DNA of 39,548 nucleotides from an uncultured Clostridia bacterium (GCA_947593355.1 CANQDO010000012.1:1-39548), one strand, 5' to 3'; positions 18,051-27,142 are shown, numbered from the stretch's first letter. Notes: a model not told the origin generated them from the sequence alone. Made by a program: numbers and translations.

Positions 18051-19575
18051 TTATACATTTAAAATTATTTCCATATTGTCTTTAATAATAATTCTATCTA
18101 AAAGCTTATCTATGTAGTCATCTAAATTATCACTATTTAGTTCATGTAGTATATCGCTTTCTAATTTTTCTTTGTTATTAAAATTTTGTACCTCTAATTG
18201 ATTTAATTTTGACTTTAAATCGTCGATTTGTTTATTAATAATAAATTCTTTTTGTTTTAAATCTTCTTTGCTTAAAAGTCCATCTAATGCAAAATCTAGC
18301 AATCGGTCTTTTTTTAATAATGTTTTATTTAATTCATTTTGCAATTTTAGCCTGTCACTTTTATGCAATTCAGCATTTGAAGCTTCTTCATAAAGTTTAA
18401 GTAAATCTTCTACAATTAATTTTTCATAGATTTTATAAGAATTGAATTTTCCTGCTAAAATGTTATATATATCTTTTTCATAAACAATGGGGCAGGAGCA
18501 AGTCTTTTTACCAGTATCATGGTAGTTTTTGCAAACCCAGCAGACTTCATCTTTTTTATTTTTATAATGTTTAATTTTTCTTACAAACGAACAATTATGT
18601 TGTGAGCAATAAATTTTGCTAGATAGGGGATAAAGACTTAAATGTTTACAATTACTTTTTGAATTTTTGCTTCTTTTTAATAATTTTTCATTTGCTTTTT
18701 GCCATAGAGTTTCGCTTACTATAGGAGGAACTTTTTCATAGTCTTTGTACATTTTCCACTCATTTTGAGGGTAAAAGTTTCGCTTTTTACTTCTATAATC
18801 TATAACGGTAGATAAATTACCAGTATAAAAACCTTTATATTTAGGGTTTTGTATAATTCTCTTTAAAGTATTTTGATGAAAAATTTTATTTTGATGATTT
18901 AAATAGCCATTTGCCTCCAAATATAAAGCAAGTTTTTTTAATCCCATTTTAGTGTTTGCATAAGTTTCAAAAATAATTTTTACAATTTTAGCTTCTTCAT
19001 CATCTATAATAAGTTTTCCATTTTGTTTTTGGTAGCCCCATATATTGCTTGTGCCTAAAACTGTACCTTTTTCTATTGCTCGTTTAAACCCAAATTTAGT
19101 TCTTTCAGATAATTTTCTAATTTCATCTTGTGCCATACTAGACATTATTGTAAGCCTTAGTTCGCCATCATTTGAAGCGGTAATGATATTGTCAGATAAA
19201 AAGTAAACACACACATCATATTCTAATAATTTTCTAGTATAAAGTAAGCTATCGATAGTATCACGAGAAAATCTGGAAACTTCTTTTGCTAAAATTAAGT
19301 CGAACCTTTGAGCTTTCGCATCTTCTATCATTTTCATAAAATTAGTACGTTTTAATGAGCTTGTACCGACTTATTCCTTCATCTATGTAACCAGAAACTT
19401 TGGTCCAGTTACTATTATTTTTAATATAATTTTCAAAAAAAGAAACCTGATTTTCCAAAGAGTTTATTTGTTCTTCTTTTTCAGTAGATACTCTAGCATA
19501 ATATGTTACTTTTAAATGCAAATCAAAAATAGTTTTGCCAAGACTAAATTCATTTTTTAACTCAAAAATTGTCAA
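18051..19575 (-). CDS. Large serine recombinase of the feoB element, CGG +1 shift
   Basis: About 507 residues after the shift. Nucleophile Ser30 lies in YYARVSTEKEEQ, and DEGIS-G-TSSLKRTNFMKMI follows the shift. EVSRFSRDT then carries catalytic Arg residues. A central Recombinase domain, a zinc ribbon (CSQHNCSF and VCWVCKNY region) and a C-terminal coiled coil complete the protein. CGG at 19366-19368 breaks the frame, and the zero frame ends at 19342-19344. The skipped C restores the highly conserved G of the DEGxSGTS motif. The start overlaps the stop of a small upstream gene by 4 bp (translational coupling). The stop codon lies inside the inverted arm of the attachment site. It is the presumed integrase/excisionase of the element. 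Confidence 0.85.
19366..19368 (-). other. CGG +1 recoding site (recombinase 2)
   Basis: Zero-frame AGT CGG TAC. The shift gives EGIS-G-TSS, the near-universal serine-recombinase motif. The zero frame gives SRYKLIKTY and stop. Confidence 0.9.
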
Positions 19576-19715
19576 TTTTTTTCCTCTTTATTAATAGATT
19601 TTAAAAGGGCTAGTTTTTTTTCAACTGCCCAATATGTATTTTCATCAATTATCTTTTGAAAGTATAATCGTTTGTTTATAATAGATTCAATTTCATAAAT
19701 TATAGTTTTTTCCAT
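19572..19715 (-). CDS. Small protein coupled to the recombinase
   Basis: A 47-residue charged helical protein (MEKTIIYEIESIINKRLYF..., ending SINKEEKN). Its ATGA overlap with the recombinase start implies translational coupling. A frame extending upstream to 19766 would start inside the terminator hairpin of the GNAT gene, so I use the internal ATG at 19715. There is no clear ribosome binding site. The KRLYFQKIIDENTY..A.KKL pattern resembles SHOCT-type short helical motifs often encoded before serine recombinases (tentative). Confidence 0.5.
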   Translation of the reverse strand: MEKTIIYEIESIINKRLYFQKIIDENTYWAVEKKLALLKSINKEEKN

Positions 19716-19749
19716 AGTAATAAATATTAAATAAATAGAGGGATTATTA

Positions 19750-19796
19750 CAAAAATAAAAACTCATATAAATACTTAATTAAGAATTTATATGAGT
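19750..19796 (-). terminator. Terminator of the GNAT gene
   Basis: On the minus strand ACTCATATAAAT pairs with ATTTATATGAGT and is followed by TTTTTATTTTTG, immediately after the GNAT stop codon. Confidence 0.8.
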
Positions 19797-20257
19797 TATT
19801 GAATTTCTTTATAAAAATACCGATCTTTATGGGAAAATCCCATTTTTATCCAAAATTGTACTGAGCCAGCAAAGAAAGAATAAAGAACAATTTGGTTTAT
19901 TTCATGTTCTTTGGCATTTTGTTCTATTAGCCTATAGAATTCTTTTCCATAGCCTTGAAGTTGATATTTTCGTTTTATTACAAATTCTGAAATTTCTAGT
20001 GTTGGTTTATAATTATCAATTATACTAAAACCAATAATGTTTTGCCTATCATCTTCAAACAGTACACAATAATCTCCAAGATAGTGATTTTGAACAACAG
20101 CCTCACAATATTCACTATAATTGTAAGGTGTGTCTAAAATAGGATGTTCAAGTTTGGGAGAGATAGAGCTTATTTCATAACTGTAATCAGTACGAAAATA
20201 TAATTCATCAAAAGCTAAGAAATCTTTCCGATTTTTTGTAGCTACTCTAATTTTCAT
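19796..20257 (-). CDS. GNAT-family N-acetyltransferase
   Basis: A 153-residue acetyl-CoA-dependent transferase. Core segments are NIIGFSIIDN (beta4), ISEFVIKRKYQLQGYGKEFY with the Q/RxxGxG/A acetyl-CoA loop as YQLQGYGK, and QFWIKMGF (beta6-alpha4). Substrate is unknown. The start at MKIRVATK (20257) follows AGGGGG 9 bases upstream; a longer frame to 20302 lacks a site. The gene has two zero-frame CGG codons, at residues 10 (20228-20230) and 146 (19820-19822). Neither can be a useful +1 site: a shift at the first stops within five codons, and a shift at the second runs through the terminator. It is the exception to the pattern in this window and may be a recent arrival or may be switched off by the shift. 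Confidence 0.85.
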   Translation of the reverse strand: MKIRVATKNRKDFLAFDELYFRTDYSYEISSISPKLEHPILDTPYNYSEYCEAVVQNHYLGDYCVLFEDDRQNIIGFSIIDNYKPTLEISEFVIKRKYQLQGYGKEFYRLIEQNAKEHEINQIVLYSFFAGSVQFWIKMGFSHKDRYFYKEIQ

Positions 20258-20334
20258 AAGAAATCCCCCTAAAAAAATTATCATAAATGTATTATAATCC
20301 AAATAAAATTATATGTCAAAATTTGGAAAATATT

Positions 20335-22099
20335 TTAACGGAAACCGCCTCCGGCCACCTCCGCCTCCGAAGGAACCGCCTCCACCTCCGCCAGATGAAA
20401 ATCCTCCACCCCCGGAAGAGTAACTATTTGCACGTGCGACGGCTGCATCATGGGCACTTTTTGCTGCTCTTGCGTCATGAACCCAAGTATTTGCATACAT
20501 ACTAATAAATAATAGATTATTATATGAACTAATATTAGACTGCTCAATTACTTGAGGGTATATGTCTTCAAATTGTTTAGCAACTTTTTTAGCAATACCT
20601 AACATTTGAGCAAATATTAAATACCATTCAAGTAAGTGAACTTCAATAGCTTCTCTTTCTTTTATAAGAGTGTAGTCATTTAAATATTTCTTTAAACCGG
20701 CTAATTGAATAGCTTTTTCTTTTAGCTCAGGAGTTGCAGTATATATATAACTTTTTCCACCTAAAGCTCTTTTCTTTTCAACTGTGGTAATTAAATTTTC
20801 TGCCATAAATTTAGCTCTACCTGCTCTTTTCATAGTTTCAAACCAACCTAAAATACTGCTAAAATGTTCTTTAGACCATTTCTTAAATTCTTTATCTTCT
20901 AAAATACCATCTTTACTTGCTTCATATAACATATTGTATAAATCTTTTTCATGTGTATTAGTCATATTTTTCATAATTTCATAATTTAAAGTGACTTTTA
21001 TACTTTGCCTATTTAATATACCTTCGCGAGTATTTTCTATAGTAATTAGTGAATCTTTAAGCCATTTTAAAATAATTGCACCTAAAATATCAGTATCATT
21101 TTTTAATAACTTATATTGATATGCAAGAAAATATGCCTTTTCTAAATCACCATCTAATGGTATATCTCTAAAGTAAGGAATATCATTACCAATTCTTTTT
21201 CCTTCTTTACCATAGTTAAATTGTTCTTTATTATGCCTTGATGATATAAATATACAAAGGAATATAGGTAAAAATGTCATAATAAACATATTTAATATGA
21301 ATGGTATTATAAATAGTGAGTGGCTAAAGCTATTAGAGCTAGAAGTAGACGGCTTTTCATATTTTATAGCACCTTCTTGCGCCATATCATAATAATGCTC
21401 AAAATTATAATTCAATTTATTACTTAAATTAAATGTGCCAAGAGGAAATTTTACTAATATAGTCATATATTCGTTAGAAGATAAGGTTCCTGCAGATTGC
21501 ATTTCTATATATCCATCATAAACATAAGCTGTTCCACCATAATTTCCATAGCCCCATACATCAGTAGTGTCTGCAATGTCAAAGTTTGAATGTATTTTTA
21601 TATAAACGCTACCAATAGGGTTTGAAAATTCGTAAGGAATTAATGTCCAATATATCATTTGAGCATCTTTTAATTCAGATACAAAATTTGTAATTTGATA
21701 TTGTACAGTATAATTGTGTTTACCATAAGTATTCATTCCCCAACATAATTCTACGCCATTTGAAATTTTATTAATACCAAATTTATTAGCTTTAGTTTTT
21801 AAGGTACCAGAGGTTTTCCAAGTACCGATATTTTCATATTTTGTAGTTCCATCTGTAACAGATAACATAGTGATTTTTGAATTTCCTAAATTATAGTATG
21901 GATGATAGACTTCTGTACCACTGCTTGTAGAACAATTCCATACTTCTGTAACAGTTGCAGTTCCACTATTGTCAATAGCTATGTCCATTGATATTTTATT
22001 AATATTATTTGATGCTTTTGCACTATTTGTTATAGTGAAAATGCAAAAGACAAATAAAAATGCTAATAAAAACTTTATACATTTTTTCATTTGCTTCAC
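20335..22099 (-). CDS. DUF2207 membrane protein (element copy), CGG +1 shift in the tail
   Basis: About 587 residues. A signal/TM segment lies at 8-26, an extracellular DUF2207 domain opens NINKISMDIAIDNSGTATV, TM segments lie near 260-285, and a cytoplasmic domain ends in a Gly-rich tail. In the zero frame the tail leaves the pattern (GGRRRFPLKYFPNFDI, stop 20309-20311). Skipping C at CGG 20351-20353 gives GG-G-G-G-F-R and TAA at 20335-20337, exactly the kind of end this family has. It is a distant paralogue of the copy beside feoA. Its presence as element cargo is unusual. Confidence 0.85.
20351..20353 (-). other. CGG +1 recoding site (DUF2207, copy 2)
   Basis: Zero-frame GGC CGG AGG CGG. 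The shift at the first CGG gives G-G-G-F-R and stop, continuing the polyglycine tail. The second CGG is then out of frame. Confidence 0.75.
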
Positions 22100-22163
22100 C
22101 TCTTATTTGCAATTATTACATAAATATTATTATAAATCAATATTATTTTATTATTACAAAAAA

Positions 22164-22728
22164 TTAATAATCATATCCTTTTTCAACAAGAGCTTCATCA
22201 ATTTCATTAACTCGCTTAATAAATGACATAAGCAATTTAGATAGTATAATTTTTATATTTTTAATATTCAGATTAATATTTTTAGCTCTACAAGCATCTT
22301 TTACATCTAAATATTCTCTTTTTAAAATAGGGATCATGGATAAACAAATGCAAACTAAAACTTCAATTTCTTCAGTGTTAATGTTAAAAATTTTTAGGGG
22401 AGAGCAAAGTAGTTTAATAGTTTTAGCTAAACCGCGCAGTAGTTGTTGTGCTTGCATAAATAAAAGTAATATTGCAAACTAGCAATAATTTAATGCCTAT
22501 CCACATGGCATTTATGTAATTATCTAATATACAATTAATAATTGCAGTAAATAGTATAAAAGGTAAAAAATTTAACAAGTTTTTAAAAATTCTTTTAAGT
22601 TTAGATTTCACAATTATCATACACAATAAATTAATAGCTAAAGGAACTAAAATAACAATATTGTTGGGCAAAAAGAAGATAGTAGTTGAATAAAAGATGA
22701 ATATTATAAATTTTATTAAATTTTTCAT
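22164..22728 (-). CDS. ECF transporter T component (EcfT), CGG +1 shift
   Basis: About 187 residues after the shift; membrane scaffold that couples the S component to the ECF ATPase. The N-terminal half has hydrophobic helices (about 5-40, 45-65, 70-95). It breaks at CGG 22432-22434, with zero-frame stop TAA 22423-22425. Skipping the C joins ASTTTTA-G-LAKTIKLL to CSPLKIFNINTEE, the conserved T-component region, and then CLSMIPILKREY..VKDACRAK, the coupling helices with the A-R-A motif. Neither half would be a working EcfT. It is the last gene of the folT-ecfA-ecfT operon. Confidence 0.85.
22432..22434 (-). other. CGG +1 recoding site (EcfT)
   Basis: Zero-frame GCG CGG TTT AGC TAA. The shift gives A-G-L-A-K-T-I-K, leading into SPLKIF. 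The zero frame stops two codons later. Confidence 0.9.
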
Positions 22729-22784
22729 AGCAAAATCAATTCCTTTCTTACTTTATTTGCAAGGCACACGTGGTAATAAAAAAT

Positions 22785-23609
22785 CTAAATTCCTTTTTGA
22801 TTTATTAAGTTAGAAATTGTAGAAACTACATTGGAAACTTTATATTCATCTATGTTAAAATTAAAGCCTTTTTGTTTTAGCTCTCCTAAAATTTCTAATA
22901 TAGTAGGTACTTTTATTTCATACTTTTTTAAAATATCAATTTTTTCTATTAATTCATCTTTTTTTAATTCTGCTACTATTTTTCCGCTATCTAAAATTAA
23001 AATTCTATCTGCAAGCAAAATTTCATCAGCCAAATTGGTAATACAAATAACTGTGTAACCTTGACTTTTTAAGTGTTTTATAATTTCATATATTTTTTCT
23101 TTGCCTAAACTATCAATCATTGTAGTAGGTTCATCTAAAATAATGTATTTCGGATTTTTAGCTAAAATTTCAGCAATCATAATTCTTTGCTTTTGACCAA
23201 GAGATAAATTATATAAATTTTCGTCCTTAAAATGTAGCATTCCAACTTGTTTTAAAGATTGTTCAATTCTAATATTTATTTCTTGTTCATTTAAGCTTTT
23301 AAGTGCAAATGAAAGTTCATCATGAATATTGTTAAAAATAATTTGATTTTCAGGATTTTGAAATACAATACCAATTTTATTACGAATTTCATCAGAATTT
23401 TCTTTTTTAGAAATGTCAAAATTATCTATAAAAATTTTTCCATTTTTAACTTGTTTAATTCCAGACATTAATTTACCAATAGTAGATTTTCCAGAACCAT
23501 TTTTCCCAACTATAGCAAGAATTTCTCCTTCATATACATTAAAACTTAAATTATCTAATATTAAATTGCTATCTCTGTACTTAAAAGATACATTTTCTAC
23601 TTTAATCAT
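22785..23609 (-). CDS. ECF transporter ATPase (EcfA)
   Basis: A 274-residue ABC ATPase energising vitamin uptake. Walker A is GKNGSGKST (35-43), the Q-loop is in VFQNPENQIIF, the signature is LSLGQKQR, Walker B is YIILDEPTT, and the switch region is ICITN rather than the usual H-loop His. The VFQNPENQ segment is diagnostic of ECF-type A components. Only one A gene is present, so it works as a homodimer, or shares a second subunit encoded elsewhere. It overlaps folT by 8 bp, and ecfT starts 56 bases downstream. No in-frame CGG. Confidence 0.9.
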   Translation of the reverse strand: MIKVENVSFKYRDSNLILDNLSFNVYEGEILAIVGKNGSGKSTIGKLMSGIKQVKNGKIFIDNFDISKKENSDEIRNKIGIVFQNPENQIIFNNIHDELSFALKSLNEQEINIRIEQSLKQVGMLHFKDENLYNLSLGQKQRIMIAEILAKNPKYIILDEPTTMIDSLGKEKIYEIIKHLKSQGYTVICITNLADEILLADRILILDSGKIVAELKKDELIEKIDILKKYEIKVPTILEILGELKQKGFNFNIDEYKVSNVVSTISNLINQKGI

Positions 23610-24138
23610 TTTGACTCCTTATATATTTATCAAATGGATTTCTTAAAATTCTTTCTAAAAATGCTATAACAACAACGTGTATAGGTATCATAATTAATTG
23701 TTTTACAAACCTTGTTCCTAACAATACTATAAAAGCGCTACCTGTAGTAATACTTGTCCATAGTGTATTTAATCCCATATTTACAATAACGGCTACTAAA
23801 GTAGATGAAATAATTAGTCTTATTATAAATTGTAAATTTGAATAAGAATTTGACTCTTTTTTATAAAGAAGAATACCATAAATAAAGCCTGATATGGCAG
23901 TACTTATTGTATAGCCTATAAAAAATGAACCAGTAGGGAATAGGGTGGCACCTATAATATCACCTAACACATTTAATAGTACAGTCCACTTTGGACCAAG
24001 CCACACTGCACATAACATTGTTGGAACAAATGCAAAACTTATTTTGAGAATAGGTGTTGAAATTGAAAGAAATCTTGATAATATGATAAGCATTGCTAAA
24101 AGTAAAGCTGATAGTATAATTTTCTTATTTGTACGCAT
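23602..24138 (-). CDS. ECF transporter S component for folate (FolT-like)
   Basis: A 178-residue membrane protein with about six hydrophobic helices. It has the folate-type S-component segments RFLSISTPILKISFAFVP, GPKWTVLLNVLGDIIGA and FPTGSFFIGYTIS. A tetrahydrofolate riboswitch directly upstream supports folate as substrate. It is the first gene of the folT-ecfA-ecfT operon, with ribosome binding site AGAGGAGG separated from ATG by eight T. Confidence 0.9.
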   Translation of the reverse strand: MRTNKKIILSALLLAMLIILSRFLSISTPILKISFAFVPTMLCAVWLGPKWTVLLNVLGDIIGATLFPTGSFFIGYTISTAISGFIYGILLYKKESNSYSNLQFIIRLIISSTLVAVIVNMGLNTLWTSITTGSAFIVLLGTRFVKQLIMIPIHVVVIAFLERILRNPFDKYIRSQND

Positions 24139-24308
24139 AAAAAAAACCTCCTCTTACTATCATTCCACGTAAAAGAGAAGGAAAATATAATTTCCCTATA
24201 ATCTTATTAGCGGAATGCAAAAATAAATACGCAAGTATAAATACTTTTGCCTTGATAACAACTTCCCGTTTACCAAGTCTTAACGAATTATTTTTTACTC
24301 TAATCTGA
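24139..24308 (-). promoter_or_regulatory. Tetrahydrofolate (THF) riboswitch
   Basis: On the minus strand, AATTCGTTAAG, then AACGGGAAGTTG, GGCAAAAG and the 3' segment TTGCATTCCGCT match the conserved core of THF riboswitches in order and spacing (about 24205-24302). Between the aptamer and the ATG, CTTCTCTTTTAC can pair with GTAAGAGGAG, hiding the ribosome binding site. The pairing is followed by T8, so control could be translational or by termination. A likely -10 (TATGATAAAAT) lies near 24315. Confidence 0.88.
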
Positions 24309-24346
24309 GTTTATTTTATCATATACAAATTTTTTTGTATATAATT

Positions 24347-24380
24347 AATAAAAAAAGTCAAAATTTTTTCAATTTTGACC
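24347..24380 (-). terminator. Terminator of the ABC-2 exporter operon
   Basis: On the minus strand GTCAAAATT pairs with AATTTTGAC (loop GAAAA) and is followed by TTTTTT, just after the stop codon of the second permease. Confidence 0.8.
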
Positions 24381-25176
24381 TTAAATTCTTGAACTCATCA
24401 AGTTAGAAGATGAATATCTTTTTAAACCTTTATTAAATATGAAAAATGCAAGTAAAACAATGAATGCTGTAAATGCAAAAATATATATTAAATTCATAAT
24501 ATTAAAATTTAGCAATGTATCAATAGGAAGGTAATTTGCAAATCCAACAGGTATTACAGTATATAAAATTATTTTTACAGCACTTTTAAATATGGTGCCA
24601 GGGTATGTAGCAAAACTTATCATTATATTAACTAGAGAATCAGCAACAATATCGCCTTTTACAATCCAAAAGCAAGTGCTTCCTAATATACTTGCAAATG
24701 AGGCAAGTATAATTGCTCCTGTTATTGAAAATATGGTGAATAGTATAAAATTGTTTATATTAATTCCATATATAAATAAACATATATATCCATAAATAAA
24801 GTCTCCTATTGCAGATATATTTGTTTCTGAACTTATAACGTTTAAAAATACGTTCTTAGGTTGAGTTAAAAAGGTATCCAATTTTCCATTTATTATCAAG
24901 TCAGATAATCCAAATGCTCTATTGAACAATATATGAGATATACCGATATGTACTTGATGCCAGTCCCCATAGTAATACTACTTGATTAATAGTGTAGCCA
25001 CCAATATTATCTTTTAAACTAAAAAGAATAATCCACTGAACGATAAAGCTTGCATTATTTAATATCATAAAAACTATATTAGTTATAAAAGTAACTTTAT
25101 TTATCATTTGTTTCATTATGTTATATTTTAAAGATAAAAACATAACTTTTATTTGATTTTTAACCTCCATTAACAT
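24381..25176 (-). CDS. ABC-2 permease (COG3694-like), CGG +1 shift
   Basis: About 264 residues after the shift, with roughly six TM helices; second permease of an uncharacterised ABC-2 type exporter. The frame breaks at CGG 24943-24945 (zero-frame TAG 24919-24921). Skipping the C joins LLWGLASSTY-G-ISHILFNRAFG to LSDLIINGKLDTFLTQPKN, a segment typical of this permease family ('G.LD..L..P.N'). Neither half alone has a full helix set, and the downstream half has no ribosome binding site of its own. It overlaps permease 1 by 17 bp. The start at 25176 is preceded by AAAGGGGTG; MEVKNQ two codons later is an alternative. Confidence 0.88.
24943..24945 (-). other. CGG +1 recoding site (ABC-2 permease)
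   Basis: Zero-frame TAT CGG TAT. The shift gives STY-G-ISHILFNRAFGLSDLI. The zero frame gives RYISYIVQ and stop. Confidence 0.9.
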
Positions 25177-25951
25177 TTAATTTTTTCACCCCTTTACTGA
25201 ATAAAAATGCAACTATTAGTATTGAAACAACTAAGTAAATTAATTGTGCAATAATTATTTGAGTAAAATTTTGCATACTAAAATCTATTAATAATTTAGC
25301 AGGACCATATGTTACAACGAATATTGGAGTACATTTTATTATTGGCTTTAAGAAGTCTGGAAACATTTCTATTGGAAAAAGTGTGCCCAATATCAAAATC
25401 ATTTTGTCATATACCCAGTGGAATGGGGTAGAGTCCTCTATCCAAAAAGAAATTGTGCTTATTATTATTCTCAAAATAGAATTAATTAGTACGCCAAGTA
25501 TTAATGTTAGTAAAATAAAAGGAACATTAATGAAATTGAAATTTTGAATTGGTCCTATAAAACATAATCCAATTAATATTCCAACAATTATGTATAAAAT
25601 TAATTTTATAGTAATTTCACCCAAGTGTTTAGACAATATGTAGAAAACATAGTTGTATGGCTTATTTATATTGTAAGCAATGTTTCCAGTTTTAATGTCA
25701 TTACTTATTTCCTGTAATAAAACTTTATTTTTGCTTCCATACCATAATACTTCAGTAGTTAGTACATACCAAATCATTTGCTCCATAGTGTATCCATTTA
25801 TAATTTGTGAGCTATCTGAATAAATGTATTGCCACAAATTTACAAATACAAATATCATAATGAAAAAATTTATGAAGCCTAGAAGTATATTTGCTATGTA
25901 ACTTAAATTTTCTATTAATGTTGCCTTGTATATGTATAAATATTTTCTCAT
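25160..25951 (-). CDS. ABC-2 permease (COG4587-like)
   Basis: About 263 residues with six hydrophobic helices; first permease of the ABC-2 exporter. It has the family segments MIWYVLTTEVLWYG and DIKTGNIAYNINKPYNYV. The start at MRKYLYIYK (25951) has AGGGG 8 bases upstream; a frame to 25999 would overlap the ATPase gene without a ribosome binding site. It lies 25 bases after the ATPase stop and overlaps permease 2. Substrate unknown. Confidence 0.85.
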   Translation of the reverse strand: MRKYLYIYKATLIENLSYIANILLGFINFFIMIFVFVNLWQYIYSDSSQIINGYTMEQMIWYVLTTEVLWYGSKNKVLLQEISNDIKTGNIAYNINKPYNYVFYILSKHLGEITIKLILYIIVGILIGLCFIGPIQNFNFINVPFILLTLILGVLINSILRIIISTISFWIEDSTPFHWVYDKMILILGTLFPIEMFPDFLKPIIKCTPIFVVTYGPAKLLIDFSMQNFTQIIIAQLIYLVVSILIVAFLFSKGVKKLNVNGG

Positions 25952-25976
25952 AAAATTCATCCCCTTTAACATTTTG

Positions 25977-26966
25977 CTAAATTGATAAAGCTTTAGCATC
26001 TTTGTAAATAGATGTTATAATATCTTCCAAAGGAATATTAGATATGTTAATATCTATGATTTTATCTACATCTAAAAGTTTAATAACATCTGCCATGTCT
26101 TTTTTAGTAATATCTATTTCTACTTTTAAATTATTTCCTTTAGCTTTTAAAATAGAAATTCCTTCCTCATCTTGTAAATCTACTTTTTCTTTTAACTTTA
26201 CTTCAATAATTTTTTTATTCAAGTAATGATATTTCAAATTATTCATAGTATCGTCCATAAGTATTTTGCCTTTATTTATTATAATTACTCTTTTACAAAG
26301 TTTTTCTATATCGCCAATGTCATGGCTTGTTAAAAATATAGTAGTGCCTAATTCTTTGTTCATTTGCTTAATCAATTTTCTTATATTTTCTTTTACTACA
26401 GGATCAAGTCCAATAGTAGGTTCATCTAAAAATAATATTTTTGGTTTGTGTATTAAAGATGCAACTATTTCGCATCTAATTCTTTGCCCAAGTGATAGAT
26501 TTCTAACAGGTGTATTTATAAATTCATCTAACTCAAAAGTAGTTTTTAATTCTTCTATTCTAGTTTCAATTTCTTTATTTGGTATATCGTATATAGCACC
26601 AAAGAACTTGAAATTATCATATGGAGTTAAATGTGTCCATAGTTGTTCTTTTTGACCGAAAACGGTTCCTATTGTATAAGCTAATTTTTTTCTTTCTTTT
26701 GATGGATTTATTCCATTTACCATCATGTCTCCGGAAGTAGGGTATAAAATGCCTGTTAACATTTTTATAGTTGTAGATTTTCCAGCTCCGTTAGGTCCAA
26801 TAAATGCTAAAATTTCTCCTTCTTCAACTGAAAAACTTATATCATCTACAGCATTAATAGTTTTATATTCCGGTTTAAATATGGATTTTATGCTACCTTT
26901 TATGCCTTTTTCTTTTTCTTTAATTTTAAATTTTTTGTTTAGGTTTTTTACCTCTATTATTTTCAT
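25977..26966 (-). CDS. ABC-2 exporter ATPase (COG4586-like)
   Basis: A 329-residue ABC ATPase. An N-terminal extension (residues 15-40, KEKEKGIKGSIKSIF) is typical of the COG4586 group. Walker A is GPNGAGKST (57-65), then VFGQKEQLW (Q-loop), signature LSLGQRIRCEI, LFLDEPTIGLD and LTSHDIGDIE (H-loop). The C-terminal ~90 residues are a regulatory extension. It is the first gene of a three-gene operon with two COG3694/COG4587-type permeases. Expression is likely controlled by the attenuator-like leader upstream. Confidence 0.9.
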   Translation of the reverse strand: MKIIEVKNLNKKFKIKEKEKGIKGSIKSIFKPEYKTINAVDDISFSVEEGEILAFIGPNGAGKSTTIKMLTGILYPTSGDMMVNGINPSKERKKLAYTIGTVFGQKEQLWTHLTPYDNFKFFGAIYDIPNKEIETRIEELKTTFELDEFINTPVRNLSLGQRIRCEIVASLIHKPKILFLDEPTIGLDPVVKENIRKLIKQMNKELGTTIFLTSHDIGDIEKLCKRVIIINKGKILMDDTMNNLKYHYLNKKIIEVKLKEKVDLQDEEGISILKAKGNNLKVEIDITKKDMADVIKLLDVDKIIDINISNIPLEDIITSIYKDAKALSI

Positions 26967-27002
26967 TTTAAATCATTCCCTTCTATTTTTGTGTTAAAGT
27001 AT

Positions 27003-27142
27003 AAAATAAAAAAATCTTGTTAAGAAAGCCTTTAAGACTCCTTAACAAGATTTTATAATCTTACATTAAGTGTAAGTAAATTTTACCCTTTATCGCTCAA
27101 GCATATTACTTTTAGATAAACTCTTAAATATATTCTATATTT
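27003..27142 (-). promoter_or_regulatory. Attenuator-like 5' leader of the ABC-2 operon
   Basis: Between a strong minus-strand promoter and the ATPase gene lies a leader of about 130 nt that ends in a strong intrinsic terminator: AAAATCTTGTTAAG pairs perfectly with CTTAACAAGATTTT, followed by T7. The upstream part has a small stem (CTTACA-TGTAAG) and a possible 4-codon peptide ATG CTT GAG CGA TAA. I recognise no known riboswitch consensus. A premature terminator before the coding region implies conditional read-through. Confidence 0.7.

Noticed and set aside
22164..22728. Two separate small genes instead of one EcfT (and likewise for the split permease and recombinases)
   Set aside because: The downstream halves lack ribosome binding sites and begin in the middle of conserved domains. 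Joining at CGG gives full-length family members in every case.
27003..27142. Known riboswitch (for example guanidine, PRPP, manganese) in the ABC-2 leader
   Set aside because: None of the conserved core strings I know could be found; only an attenuator-like architecture is supported.
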